From assembly GCF_000005505.3 (NCBI RefSeq), contig NC_016132.3, forward strand, positions 47,754,914 to 47,818,913: a stretch of DNA of 64,000 nt. The letters are read 5' to 3'. The stretch comes from Brachypodium distachyon. Its lineage: Eukaryota; Streptophyta; Magnoliopsida; Poales; Poaceae. Positions 10,828 through 23,545 of this stretch are shown here, piece after piece. Both the position numbers and the translations under genes were made by a program. Positions within the stretch are counted from its first letter, which is position 1. Each line of letters opens with the position of its first letter. The notes beneath the pieces were generated by a model. The model searched no databases. It worked only from the letters and a program-made list of their open reading frames with translations, and was not told the DNA's origin.

Positions 10828-13800
10828 ATATTGGTGGTAGTGGCGATACAACAAAGTAATGGTGAATGCTCTTGCCACTTGGCAAGCTTGTCAGGTTTGT
10901 ACGAGTAAAATTGAAGAGACATAGTGTAACACTTGCATACTGTATTACTATTTGATTCGGATGATCTACATGTACTACTGCATTTCGGAAATCGAAACAA
11001 TGCTTCTTCTCCAATTCTGCGTCACCAAGGTAGGTAGCTTTTCCCTTTCAGTCGAGCTGCAGGAGTGCATGGCTCAAAGACAAGCTGGCCGCTTTCACCC
11101 ACAAGAAGAAAATAAATATAAAGCTCAGCCGCGAAAAGGGAGAGACAGTATCCCCTTCCGATTCCTTTTGTACCCCCTGTTCATTTCTTCAAGGAAACTC
11201 CAATTTCCGGTACCTAGGGGGACGACAACTGCTACGTCCAGTATTCTCATACTGTTGTTGACGTAGTTGACGGAGTATTTCAGACTTCAGAAAAAGCTAG
11301 TGGGCAGAGAAAGGAGACGCACACGGCGCACCGAGCCATGCATCTAGTGTATATATACGGAGTCGCATTAGAAAGTATCTTACCGACACTAAGGACTACG
11401 TGGAAGTACGTACGTACGAACGGTCAGTGCATGACATGTAAAAGGAATCGATCGATCGAGTGCCCAGTTGATTAAGAATTTGTGACCGCAAGTGCATGTC
11501 CCTATTGTGGGGGGTGAAAAGATCAGGCAGCTGGATTCTCTCCCTCCTGCCTGGCCGAGAATTGACATGCCTCCTCTAGAAAGGAAAGTAAAAGGGCAGA
11601 AGAGGCGCAAAAAGGGTTTAGCTTGCATCATGGTGGCTCCTCTTTGAAGTTATGCAAGCCGGCCGGTCTGAGCTAAGCTAGTAGCAGCTAATTGGCTGCA
11701 TTACACACATCACATTACGCAAATACGGCTCGACCGGCACATCCCACGCCGTGACTAGTTTATTATTCATCGCGATGTCGCTGATATATTTCAGCCTCTG
11801 GCTTTGGCGAGACAGAGTACGTACGTATGCTGCTGGCCGGTAATGCGAGTTAGCTAGAGGCCGTTGCCATCACAAAAAGATGGCGTGATGTGCACTTGCC
11901 TTGCATGAGTAACTTGCATGATTGAGCTCGTTCGCTGGCCACAACGGAAAAGCTAGCGCCTGCATGCATGCTCAAGCCATGCAAACCAAACGGGTGCACT
12001 AATTAAGTCCCCTCCCACCTAATTCAGGCCACTTTATTTCATTGGGAGGCCGGGCCAGTACTGTTCCTTTCAATGCTTTTTCTTGCTCTCACGGCACAAT
12101 AGTATCAGCTAGTATAAGGGCATCTAATAGTACACCTCAGTTGAGCATGCCACATAGTCTTTTTGATGATGTGAATGGAAGAGAAAATGAAAAAATAAAA
12201 TACTGATTACTTGTACAAGAAACTGCTTGGGCGCTTGTACCAAGATACTAGTAACAACCATATACTTGTTGGAGAGACCACTTGTTACTAAAACACTTAC
12301 TTGATGGGCTCCACCATCTCACATGAATATCTAGTTTTTAATGTTTAGTATCAACTCTTAATAACGATTTATTAGAAAATTTGTTACTAGTTATGAGTTA
12401 AATATTTTTCCTTTTCTCAGTAACGGCTATAGTAACCCTCGTTGAAGTTGCGCCGAGGGAAGCTAGCTAGCTACGAAGGCCAAGAAGCTGAAACAAGCAA
12501 CCTAACTAACCGGTGTACCACGTACGGTCCTGTTTCCCCCTGAGATAGACATGTCTGGATTCTGGAGTGAGTGCAGAAAGTTGTGGTGGTACCGGTATCA
12601 GTATTGAGTGTCGCGCCGTACGTACGGTCGATGACGTGCAGTCTGTTACTAAAAAAAAATCCTCTTTTTCGGAAGAGAAGTTTACTACTCATAGATTCAT
12701 CTGTTTCCTTTTACCAGTCTCTTCCCGCGCGTAACATGCTTGTAAGACTTACCGGGAAAGCAAAATTAATTTAGCCATGGATTGTACAGGTAGTACTGTA
12801 TCTTAGGTAGATATAGTAGGACGTCCGTAACATGTTTCTATGCTTAATAACAAAAAGAGGTACAGCACGGAAGGTGACGTTAAAAATAAGAAAGAAACGG
12901 TCTGCATTATCTCCGAATGTTTGGAGCTTACAGATGAGTTTCTCAGTTCTCACTCGCAACTCGAATGTACGCAGCTTTTCTCAGGCCGGGGAAGAAAATA
13001 TATCGAATCTCCCGTACGTCGTCCGTGAAATCGTTGCAGAACCCTAATTGATCGCTTGTGATAGATCGAAATCATTAATTGATTAGCTTAATTGCCGTTG
13101 TCAGCTGATATATATCATCGAGCGGAGCATTAGCAACAGCGAAGTAGTGCGACTCCGACATGAATGCTCCACTCCTTATTTTGTCACGTTTTGCTGAAGA
13201 AGCGCATCTCTTCCCTTTCAGCCCAGAGCTCAGTGTCTGACTTTACGTTTTGTGCTCTCGTTTTTCCCAGACGACGTGACATTCCTTTTTGTGCACCTAT
13301 ATATGTAGTCATTCAAAAGAAGCCACACTGGAATTCAAGCTTCCATCATGTCGCCAGGGACATTATTACTACCTCGTGAAAAAGGTACACAACATCAAGG
13401 AGGGACTATAACCACCGTGAATAATCTTATCAGCCACCAGGAGCAATATAAGTAAGGCGGGTCGTACGTAAATTCTTGCATGCCGTCTGCTTCCCAGGGA
13501 AGATATATACTGTATGCTGATGGAATCCTCTCTGATGTTGATTTCTGCAAAGGAAGCTTCCTGCTGTACATCCTGTTCAGAAAAGTATCTTTCTGCCTCT
13601 CTTTTTCTTCGTGCCGGATATCCGGCCCGGCAAATAGTTCAGGTGACCGAACTGCCTGACTGGTCTCATTGCAGCTGCAGGAAGTCCATCTGGAGCATTG
13701 CTTCATTTCATTACGTCGGCGTGGAGTGCAATCTGGAAATACATCAACGGCTATAAGTATAACCAAGGCACTGCAAGCTAAGAATACATGCCAAGGAAAA

Positions 13801-16246
13801 TCGACAGACAGCGCACCAACGTGCTACAACCTGTTAGCAGTGCAGTTGTTTCTTAAAACGACTAACACGCTTTGACGCTTGGCCACACTAGCCAGGCCAC
13901 TACTTGTGGCCACTGATATATAAGCGAATCCGATCCGGAATTCCCCGCGCTCTAGCTAGGCATGGAAAACGACGCGCCGCACGCCCAGTCTGCAATTCAT
14001 CCATCCTGTCTGACAGTCAGCTGGCTAGAAGTAGCTCCCAGCACTGTCGACCTCTTGATCATCAGCCTTCGCAAGAAAAAAAAACCGATCAGATCGGGAC
14101 GCATCGATACCGTTTCGTCCGTTTGTTTACTTCTTCCCCCACAAGCCGCAGCTAGCTTGCTAGCGTTGTGCGACGTACTCGGTACTCGCCGGATGGATTC
14201 AGAAACCCCGGCCATTTGCTGATCGATCGATGAGCGCGACGCCTGAACCGTACCGTCTCGATCGTTTGAAACCCCGCGCGCAAGAACCACCATATCCAGC
14301 GACAAGTACGCGCCGCGCGCATCCATACCAGTTTCTGACTTGTTTCTCCAGGCTACTTCCGCGCGATCCGGCCGTGTGTGCCGACGAGATATAACACTAC
14401 ATATATCCGGGATCCGCCGCGCTGTGCAATATTCCGGCTAAGGCATGTAGCTAGCTAGCTAGACCTTTGGCTTTGGAGGCAGAGCACACGTACAAGTTGC
14501 TCGGGTCGACATCGACCACAGAAGTCTAGCTAGTGACGCGACGACCATAACCATATATATATGCATGGAAGTAATTAATTCCGTGGCCCGATCTTAATCT
14601 TGACGTGTCGATCTGAATGTCGTGGCGCTGGGTCCTATATATCCTGATTCCCTGCATGGCGCACTCACGAGGTTGACCGACGGGCCGGCCGGACTGCCCG
14701 CACGGGAGTGTCGGCACGAGACGTGTGGGAGAGTCGGGGGCCCAGCTAGCGCAGCCGGCCCATCATATCGCGCGAGCTTAAACTGCATGACACAGATAGA
14801 GGTATAGCCGGCGCGCGCACGCACCACTTCGATCGGCACCATTGACAAATGGGTGATCAGGTACGTGTGGTGTGGGTATCTCTCTCTCGGGCGCGCCGAC
14901 GGCCGCGGTTATTCTTGGCTGCGCGCTTGCCGCGCGCGCGAGGGCGATCGACATATCGGCTTTAGGCTTTGCTTTTGGTCACCTTCGTCAAACAACGGAG
15001 ATAGACATGCATGTCTCCTCCAGAAAAGGGCTATATCCAGCTGCCTGCCTGCCTGCCCGGGATGTCCAACGACCAGGTCCGATCGATTACCATGTGTGCA
15101 ACCCCTCGATCCGCAATCATGCTACTGTGTTAATGATCGTATTTGCATGTGTGGCTTCGAAAATTAAGCAGCCCTCGATCCGATGGGACCGGAGCCTAAG
15201 AAAATTAGGTGGCCATATTGTCTGTCCACATGATTTAGCTAGCCCTAATCGTCCCGTAATTGCATCGATCGGTTTGCAGATCGTAATCGACCGGCCTGCC
15301 AGAATCGTTGACTTCAAAGTCACGTTAAGTGCGATTTACAAACAACCCGTCGCGATGATATCGATCACGCCGAGTGACTGTCTCTGCGCCTCGGACATGG
15401 ATGTGAACTATATATGCGTATGGAGGGTTGTTAATTAATTTTTGTGGATCCCACGTCCGTGTTAGTGTCCGTCCGTCTTGTCATCGTCGCCATCAGCAAA
15501 TCGGCGGATTGGTTACGTTTCTTCTAGAAATCGTAAATCTTCATATTCCTTCTAGAAATTGTATTTGGGGCACAGCTTAATTACAGCCGAGAGATAAAAA
15601 TGCTGACTAATCGTTTTACTTGGTCCGTCTTAAATTAATTGTACATGCAGCCGTTTAGAGACAAAATAATACGGAGTATAATGCTAATTGATTATTTTTC
15701 TTTTCATATTTACATGTACTTTATAGTAGGAGTGCCATGTGTTCATCTTCCTCCAATCTCTATTAGCCTCAACTTCGTTCATCCAACAGAAGCACCAAAA
15801 TTGTTTGCATAGAAACAGTAATGATTAATAGGCTTTAGAAGCCTAAACGTACAGGTATTCTGAAAAACTCAGCAACCTATTCTGAAAAACTCAGCAACAC
15901 TTATTATGTTTCCATTTTAGTTGTCGCTAATTTAGTACAAAGTAACTAATTTAAAACAGACAAGGGGTAGCGGATGCGCGAGCAAGAGAAGGGGTGCGGT
16001 GAAAAAAAAATCCTCCGACCCATCGTAAGTGTCTTTGATCCCTGCTAAGAGTATTTTCAAGGTAAAATTAGTACCATCCATGAATAAAAATGGGAAAAAT
16101 ATTAGAATTAGTACTCAATTTGCCCCCTTCAATGTCAAACTTTTTAAATTTGCCCCTCTATACTCACATCCTGGATCCGTCCCTGCTTAGATTTAGTAGT
16201 CTTTTTTTAGAGCAGCAGAAGCAAATTAGTCAACTTGGCTTTTACT

Positions 16247-16292
16247 GCTGCGGACCTTTCGTTTTTTTTTTAGCGAATGCTGCGACCTTTCG
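16247..16292 (-). mobile_element. Micro-retroinsertion with 14-15-bp TSD
   Basis: GCTGCGGACCTTTCG (16247-16261) and GCTGCGACCTTTCG (16279-16292) differ by one G. They flank TTTTTTTTTTAGCGAAT. Confidence 0.7.
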
Positions 16293-17899
16293 TGTGAGCG
16301 ACTGAGCGTTTGCGGAAGGCGGCCGCAGTTTCTGGATCGTGGGCGAGCTCACGCCCTGGAGATCGATGGAGAGGAGGGCAAAGCCCAGGGGAAAATCTCT
16401 CCTGGGCCAGGTATAGGCCGGTCCACTAAATGGGCCAAGGGAGAGAGGGTGGCCCAAGAGAGAAAAAAGAGATGGTGAGGGAGAGGGGGGCTACGGCCAA
16501 GGGAGAGAGGGGCTACGGCCGAGAGGTGTAAGACAGACACGAAGAGAGGCGGGCCAGGCCGGCAGGAGAAGATAAACTAGGCTTCGGCCCAGAGAACTGG
16601 CAAAACGACCTTTTCTTTTAATCCTTTGTAAACTCTGAAGTTTCATAAAATCCAAAAATAAAATGCAGATCAAGGAATGATATACATCTAGATCCAATTG
16701 AATTTCTGCTGCTGTGCGTTTGGCTGCGATATGCTGGGTCATTTGGACATGTCGTAACGCAGCTTGCTTTGAATTCAAACTGATCAAGGATCCGGTGGAA
16801 CTAATTTGTCGTAAGAACTTACTGCTCCGTTATGTTTTTTAATGGAGTGCGGCCGCTTGTACGCAGGTGGATGGAATTTTTTTTTGAATTTCTTCTATAA
16901 AAGAAATATCACTATTCCTTGGTGGTAATGTGTAGGAAGAAGGGTGACAATCTTTTCTTTCTTCAGGATAGATAAATTTCGTCTTTATAGTTCATTTCAT
17001 ATCTAGCATAACGTTCTTCGGCCAGAGTTAAAATTCAAGGGTGTATATCTAATATGATGATTACAAATAAAATAATAAAATACTAAACTCAATGGAAACT
17101 AAATTTTAAATTCCCATGGATGTCGGAAATCTTAAAAAATCATTAAGTTTTGATTAATCGAATGAAATTTTCTTGTCCTACTGATCTCGGTGAGGATTAT
17201 TGTAAGTTATGCACGTTTGAGTTGCAACATAGATCACAAGGTAAAAGTCCATATATTGTTTAGTTATTTACCAAGATGTATTTTTATACAAAACTGATTG
17301 TCTTTTTTGGTAAATATAAATATATTTTTCAATAATAGGAATACAGAAAGGAACAGCCATAACAAAGATTGCTGGTAAAACTAAAATTCGCAATCAAATT
17401 ATTTTGAAGTTGAAATGTCTAGGTGTGCCATATCCACTACTTGCTTAAAAAATAATTTTCAATTGCCTATTTTTTCAACCATGAGACCTACTACATCTGT
17501 TTCTAATTTTGTCTTAAGCCAAACTTCTTAAAGTTTGACCCAATTTATAGAAGAAAACGTACTAGCATCTGCAGTACCAAGTAAGTGTATTATGAAAATA
17601 TATATGAAGATGTATGTAATAAACATAATTTACAGTTGTAGAAGTTGGCAGTTTTTTCTATAAGCTTGGTGAAATTGGTAAAGCTATGACTTCTTATGAT
17701 CAGGAACGAAGGACCTTGTATAATTTCGCACTTCGCCTCTAAATTCTGCGCAGTACACTAGTAGTACTGGATAATCTCCCAGCCATCTCATGACCATGAG
17801 AATTGAGCCACGCCGGCCGCTTCATCTCGCAGAGGAGCCAGCCAAGTCATCTGCTCACGTAACCAGATTGGTTTCCTTGCTTCCTACCTACACAAAACC

Positions 17900-17944
17900 A
17901 AAGACAAGCCAGAGCTGGCCTAAAAAAAAAAGACAAGCCAGAGC
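17900..17944 (+). mobile_element. Micro-retroinsertion with 16-bp TSD
   Basis: AAAGACAAGCCAGAGC occurs at 17900-17915 and 17929-17944. The insert TGGCCT plus A tract ends at the right repeat, as a sense-oriented poly-A tail would. It lies about 220 bp upstream of the RING gene start. Confidence 0.75.
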
Positions 17945-18162
17945 CCAGAGACCGAGAGGAGCCAGGAGGAAGCATATGGCGGGAAGGAGACGGTTAGGCC
18001 AACAGTTTTTTCCCTTCATCTCCTCCACTCTTGGCGCCAAAGCAAAGCCGTTAGATTATTGGTCACCATCTCGAACCCAACCCCCATCCCCCCCACCCAT
18101 TTATCCCTCGACGCGCGAAACCAAAGCATGCCAATGCCCCCTTCCTCCCCCCCACGACCGCA

Positions 18163-19689
18163 ATGCCGCCGCAAGCTCCGTCGTCATCGGCGGCGACGAC
18201 GCCTCCTGCAGGGACGAGCCGGGCATCGGCTTTCACGATGCGCGCGGTGGCGCGCATGTCGAGGGCGCGGTGGTTCATCTTCCTGCGGCGGGTGTACCAG
18301 TACCAGAACGGCCCGCGGTCCGACCTGGGCTCCAACCCCTTCAACTCGCCCGGCTGGCTCGCCCTCGAGCTCGGCGTGATCGTCGCGCAGATGCTCATCA
18401 CCACCGTCGTCGTGGTTTCCTCCCCCAAGGAGCGCCCCGCGTGGCCGCTCAGGCTCTGGGTCGCCGCCTACAACGTCGGCAACGTTCTCAGCCTTCCCCT
18501 CCTCTTCTGGCGCCACCGGCATTCCTCAGCCGCCGGCCGCGGCGACGACCCCGAGATGCACGGCGCCAGTGACGCTCTAAGGTAGAAATATATCCAAGAC
18601 TAGTACTGGTACGGATCATGCGTTTAATTGAGTTTCCTTGACGAAATTTCTTGCGTTGTGTTGCGCGTCGATTGATTTCTCAGGAACAGCTCGTATCTGA
18701 TGAACAAGGCCAGGGCGTTCCTGGAGCTCTTCTTCGCGATGTGGTTCGTCATGGGCAACGTGTGGGTGTTCGACGCGCGGCTCGGGTCGTTCCACCGCGC
18801 GCCCAGGCTGTACGCGCTCTGCATCGGCCTGCTCTCCTGGAACGCCATCGTCTACTCGCTCCCCTTCCTCCTCTTCCTCCTGCTCTGCTGCTTCGTCCCG
18901 GTCGTCGGCTACGCCCTCGGCTACAACATGAACTCGGCCTCCATCGGCCGGGGCGCCTCCGACGAGCAGCTGGCCGCGCTGCCGCGGTGGCGTTTCAAGG
19001 AGCCCGACGTGCCCAGAGACCGCGAGCACGACGATCAAGTGAGTACATCATCGAACGTTTTGCACGTATTTCCTGCAGGTTTTTCAGGTTCGCAGATGAT
19101 CTCGCCAGGTAAGTAGAAGCAAAGATAGCAGCATCTCTTTGACGTGAGGTTGCGTCGTGGAGTGCAAAAACGGGCAGCAGGAATTCACCAAACATTGCCA
19201 TGCTAAACTTGCAAGGGTATCCCAAAAAGTGTTAAACGTGCGCGAGCAACCCAGTACAGGATTCCTTTTTGGGCGATACTAAGATAAGAAGTGCTAACCT
19301 AACCTTTTGGGACGGTGCCTAATTACGATCATATAATCATCTCCCTGCTATTTAGCAACATGGCAAACATGGGTTGGTCCGCTATGATGAACATTCTAAT
19401 ACCTAACTGTGACAGCGTAACGTATTTAGTGCACGCATGGTGTGATTGGTGAAGAATGACCTGCAAATTTGCTTCAGTTCACAGTAATTTTGTGTCACTC
19501 ATCTTTCTCTCTTCTTCAAAATTGATTCGTAAATGCCCCATGCAGGAATGCTGCATATGCCTGGCGCAGTACAGGGAGAAGGAGGAGATGAGGCAGCTGC
19601 CGTGCACACACATGTTCCACCTGAAATGTGTGGACAGGTGGCTGAGGATCATCTCCTCTTGCCCTCTCTGCAAGCAAGAGCTCGGCTGA
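18163..19689 (+). CDS. Membrane-anchored RING-H2 E3 ubiquitin ligase (At4g11680/At1g12760-like)
   Basis: Exons are 18163-18581, 18684-19038 and 19546-19689; the product is 305 aa. Junctions are AAG|GTAGAA, CAG|GAACAG, CAA|GTGAGT and GCAG|GAATGC. An Ala/Ser-rich N-terminus is followed by hydrophobic segments LALELGVIVAQMLITTVVVV, LRLWVAAYNVGNVLSLPLLF, FLELFFAMWFVMGNVWVF and a long one around IVYSLPFLLFLLLCCFVPVV, so it is a multi-pass membrane protein. The C-terminal RING-H2 domain has ligands CxxC (CCIC), CTH, FHLKC and CPLC in C3H2C3 order, and lies within the last 48 residues. This fits a plant family in which the RING domain catalyses ubiquitin transfer from E2 to substrate at a membrane. 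Substrate and compartment are unknown. Family members are usually somewhat longer, mainly between the last membrane segment and the RING. The start chosen is the first ATG in frame; a second Met lies about 25 codons downstream. Confidence 0.88.
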
Positions 19690-20137
19690 TCGATCCCTGC
19701 GCGCATATATACGGCTCGGCGTAATGGTGATCGATCCTGCAGTGGAGCTTGCATTCTAAGCCAGGGATGCGTCCGATCGGATGGCGCGGCGCGGTCGGAT
19801 GCATGCACCACACCTCACTGAAACTCTTTCGCCAACCCTCTACTAACCTTAGACGCTGACAAGCGATGGATGCACTTCAGTTGCAGCGGGAGATAGGTTA
19901 ACCGGTTTAGGCAGGCGGGAAATGTGTACAAGAAATCCTCCTTCTCCTCTTTGTGATTTTTAATTTGCTCTGCACGCATATAGTTTTTGAGTAGTAATTG
20001 ATGGGCAGATGGCCTATCGTCGCTCACCTTTCGGCTCATGGTGCGATGTCAACATAGAATTGTTACACCCCGTTCGGGCGTAATGAATTGGACACTGAAT
20101 TGGGGAAAATAGTTGAACTGCACGCGTTTAGATGCTA
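19690..20137. other. 3' flank of the RING gene
   Basis: Presumed 3' UTR and intergenic sequence. Nothing else recognised. Confidence 0.4.
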
Positions 20138-20253
20138 CTCCCTCCCTGTGATCCTAAATTCTTGATTCAAATTTGTGTAAATATGAATGTATCTATTCTT
20201 AAAAGCGTCTGGATACATCTAATATTTCGATAACAATTTAGGATCGGAGGGAG
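20138..20253. mobile_element. Stowaway MITE
   Basis: Starts CTCCCTCCCTGTGATCCTAA and ends TTAGGATCGGAGGGAG, flanked by TA (20136-20137, 20254-20255). Interior shares ATGAATGTATCTATTCTTAA and GTCTGGATACATCTAATATT with other family members in inverted orientation. Confidence 0.9.
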
Positions 20254-20337
20254 TACGTACCAGAGATGCGATGAACTTACAGATTCTGCTAAACACTCTG
20301 ATATTTTCTCTGTTTATAATGCGGGTAAATTCCCTCA

Positions 20338-20652
20338 CAGCTCGTTTGGCACCCATCATTTGGGCATAAAATTCTGGAATTCGTTTTGAATTTCAGAAAC
20401 CAACTTGTTTGGATGGCACGGAATTGGTCATAGGAATCCAATCTTAAATTCCATAGAATTACACTATAACTAACCTCAATTCCTCTCTAAAAGCCATCAT
20501 GTCTCTAGAATTGTCTCACTCTACAATTCCATGTGGTAGACAAACATGATTTGAACCCGGAATTCAAATTTAACCAAATAAAATCGTATCAAAAATTGGA
20601 TTTCATTTCATTTCTACCAAATGAAATGAATTATTGGTTGCCAAACGGGCTG
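20338..20652. mobile_element. MITE with CAGCYCGTTTGGCA termini
   Basis: The left end CAGCTCGTTTGGCACCCA and right end TGGTTGCCAAACGGGCTG are inverted repeats. TCA is present on both sides (20335-20337 and 20653-20655), a possible 3-bp TSD. The interior is AT-rich with GAATTC/AATTCC-type repeats and no coding potential. A 3-bp TSD would favour PIF/Harbinger-like origin, but the superfamily is not certain. Confidence 0.65.
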
Positions 20653-20790
20653 TCATTGTTTCCATGTAAGATGGACCTCCATATGCAAATTAAGTCCTGC
20701 GCTTGAAGCCCCATCCAAACTGAAGATTTCTTTATCACGCAAATAATGCAAGTTGCGTAGGAATTTGGACGTCGATAAAGCAAACAACGA

Positions 20791-23074
20791 TCCTCTCAAC
20801 TTGTGGTTTTCAAAATTTTCACCAAGGTTGCTAATAATCGTTTCAATAAGGTGGCCGACTTGGTTATCCGTCCGTCGCAGACAGTCTTCATGCGAGGTCG
20901 CAATATTCTGGATGGGGTAGTCGTGCTACATGAAACAATTCATGAAATGCATCGCAAAAAGCTGAGCGGTGTAATTTTCAAGATTGACTTTGAAAAGGCA
21001 TACGACAAAGTTAAATGGCCTTTTTTTGCTGCAAGCTCTAAGGATGAAAGGTTTCTCACCTAGGTGGTGTCGCTGGGTGGAGAGCTTTGCCTCCGGAGGT
21101 AGTGTCGCCATTAAGGTGAATGATGTTGTCGGTCATTTCTTCCAAACCAAGAAAGGGCTTCGACAAGGGGATCCCTTGTCGCCTATCCTTTTCAATGTGG
21201 TGGCTGATATGTTGTCTGTGCTTATTGGGCGTGCAAAAGTGGATGGTCAAATTGGTGGAGTCGTGCCTCATCTAGTGGATGATGGTCTCTCGATTCTCCA
21301 TTACGTGGACGACACAATCTTCTTCTTGGAACACGACCTGGAAAAGGCGAGAAATCTAAAGTTAATTCTTTGTGTTTTTGAGCAACTGTCCGGGTTAAAA
21401 ATCATCTTCCAGAAGAGTGAGTTGTTCTGCTTTGGCCAAGCAAAAGATGTGGCAGATCAATATGCTGATCTGTTTGGATGCGGTCTCGGGCAGTTCCCCA
21501 TTCGGTATCTCGGCATCCCTATACATTATAGAAGGCCGAGTAATGCAGAATGGAAAGAGGTAGATGAAAGGGTGGAGAAAAGGCTGGGTAGTTGGAAAGG
21601 AAAAAACATGTCCTATGGGGGCCGTTTGGTACTCATCAATTCAGTCTTGTCCAATATGGTATTGTATATGCTATCTTTCTTGCAAATACCTCGAGGGGTA
21701 CTGAAAGGGTTGGATTATTTTCATTCCAGATTTTTCTGTCAGAGTGATAGTCAGCATAAAAAGTACCGGCTCGCAAAATGGAGTGTCCTATGCCGACCCA
21801 AGGACCAGGGCGGATTGGGAATTCAAGATTTGGATGCTAAGAACTCGTCTCTCCTCGGAAAGTGGCTTTTCAAGCTGCTGACTGGGGATGGAATTTGGCA
21901 GAACTTGCTTAGGAATAAGTATGTGGGATCCCTTGCGTTTTCTCAGGTTGAGTGGAAGCAAGGTGACTCCCATTTCTGGGCTGGTCTAATGAAGGTCAAG
22001 CGTGATTTTCTACGCTTTGGATCTTTCATTATCCATGACGGGTCCCAAGTTCGGTTCTGGGAGGACATTTGGTTGAGTACTTGGCCTCTATGCGAACAAT
22101 TCCCATGCTTATATGGGATGGTTCGCAACAAGCACAATTGCTCAAGTCCTTGGTTCCTCCCCACCAAACGTTAGTTTTCGGAGAGACCTCAATGGCCCCA
22201 AGCTAATTGCTTGGAATCGTTTGCTCCAGAGGGTCGAATCGGTCCAACTAACCCAGGACCAGGATGTGTTCCGGTGGAATTTACACCAGTCTGGTGTGTT
22301 CTCGATTAACTCCATGTATCGTGCTCTCGTGCACTCTGATGTGCTTCTGATGAATAGGCAATTGTGGAAACTTAAAGTGCCGCTTAAGGTCAGAGTTTTC
22401 ATGTGGCTTTTGCGTAGAAGTGTTATTCTCACAAAAGATAATTTGTGAAAAAGGAACTGGCATGGATGTCCTAAGTGTGTTTTCTGTTCTCATGATGAGA
22501 CAATCAAACACTTATTATTTTTTTGAATGCCAGTTTGCTCGTTCTGTATGGTCCACCATTCAGGTGGCTTCTAACCTTCGCCCACCACTAAGCGTGTCAA
22601 ATATATTTGGCAATTGGCTGAACGGTATAGGTAGTAAGTTTAGAGCTAAAATTTTGGTGGGAGCGACTGCTCTTTGTTGGTCGATTTGGCTATGCTGAAA
22701 CAACATTGTGTTTAATAAATGACAAACTCCTTCCTTGATGCAGATTATTTACCAGTGTACGCACTGGCTCCGGTTGTGGTCTTTGCTTTAGCGAGAGGAG
22801 GACATGCCATTGGTTGCGGCTGCATGTATTCAGGTGGAGCGGACGGTCAAGGAGGTGTTCACCCACAATGGGTGGCGGCGTAGTCTACGTCTGCAGGCTC
22901 CTTAATTTGCTTATTGTCGGACAGTAATAAACCACTTTTTGTTGCTCTTTTTGGACTGTTTTTGGCTGTGTGCGTCCTGCTATGCAGAAGCCGAGTGCGA
23001 ACTTTGATGTATCTTCTTGATGCGACTTCTCAGTTCAATAAAGCTCCCTTTATCGAAAAATCCACTCAACTTGT
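20791..23074 (+). mobile_element. 5'-truncated L1-type LINE with target-site duplication
   Basis: The body is 20805-23060. TSDs TCCTCTCAACTTGT (20791-20804) and TCCACTCAACTTGT (23061-23074) match at 13 of 14 positions. The 3' end carries AATAAA (23037-23042) and a short A tail. The element begins inside the reverse transcriptase, so well over half of a full L1 is missing. It is a dead copy: frameshifts and stops break the reading frame. Confidence 0.92.
20803..22720 (+). pseudogene. LINE reverse transcriptase and zf-RVT remnant
   Basis: Reverse transcriptase motifs run in order: FKIDFEKAYDKVKW, KGLRQGDPLSPILFN, HYVDDTIFFLE and RYLGIPI. A GGLGIQDL motif and a C-terminal zf-RVT-type region (WKLKVPLKVRVFMWLL, then a Cys/His stretch) follow. 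The first frame ends at 21063. The frame changes in a T7 run at about 21020-21026, where the main 396-codon frame takes over. A second shift lies near 22130-22170. An in-frame TGA at 22446-22448 and another break near 22525 interrupt the zf-RVT part. Confidence 0.9.
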
Positions 23075-23200
23075 AATGAATTTTGAGAATAGTTTCACCA
23101 ACAAGTAAGCAACGGAATATACACAATAAACATGCACAAGCATTTAACGTGGAAAAACCACAAGGAGTGAACTACGATTTAATATTATGCACTACTACCT

Positions 23201-23435
23201 CCATTCTTAAATATAAGATGTTTTAACTTTGTCCTAAGCCAAAAAATTCAAGTTTAATCAAGTTTATAGAAAAAAAATACAACTCCATAGTATCTAAAAT
23301 ATCAAATAAGTATAATATGAAGATATATATGATGAAAAACTTAATAAAACTAATTTAATTTCTATAAATTTAGTCAAACTTTAAGAGTCTAATTCAGAAC
23401 AAAGCTAAAACATCTCAAATTTAGAAACAAAGCTA
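23201..23435. mobile_element. Mariner/Stowaway-like MITE, degraded right end
   Basis: The left part CTCCATTCTTAAATATAAG followed by GATGTTTTAACTTTGT is mirrored on the right by AAAGCTAAAACATCTCAAAT and TTTAGAAACAAAG. The usual GGAGGGAG right tip is missing. Related fragments occur near 17500 and 60270-60310. Confidence 0.65.
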
Positions 23436-23545
23436 TTATCTCGTAGCTGTAAGTACTTGACTAATTTTTATTTTTACACTTATAAAGATCTCAATCGGTG
23501 GTAGTTCGTTCACTCCGCCGAGATTACTTTCTAGTTCCTAGGTTG

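Larger units (their letters stand above)
9671..18162. other. Long intergenic stretch (~8.5 kb) without a supported gene
   Basis: Mixed AT-rich sequence with many GCTAGCTAGC and CGATCGATC palindromic stretches. Chance frames include a 188-codon one at 14872-15438, but none has domain, splice or composition support. Micro-retroinsertions lie at 10769-10827, 16247-16292 and 17900-17944. A decayed MITE-like piece (ATCTGTTTCTAATTTTGTC...) starts near 17500. I found no tRNA or conserved plant microRNA by eye. Confidence 0.5.

Noticed and set aside
14872..15438. 188-codon open frame on the plus strand
   Set aside because: No domain, no codon-like bias or splice context, and surrounded by non-coding sequence. 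Long chance frames are expected in GC-rich patches.
17790..18572. 260-codon frame overlapping the start of the RING gene
   Set aside because: Arg/Pro-rich and out of frame with the clear RING/membrane protein frame.
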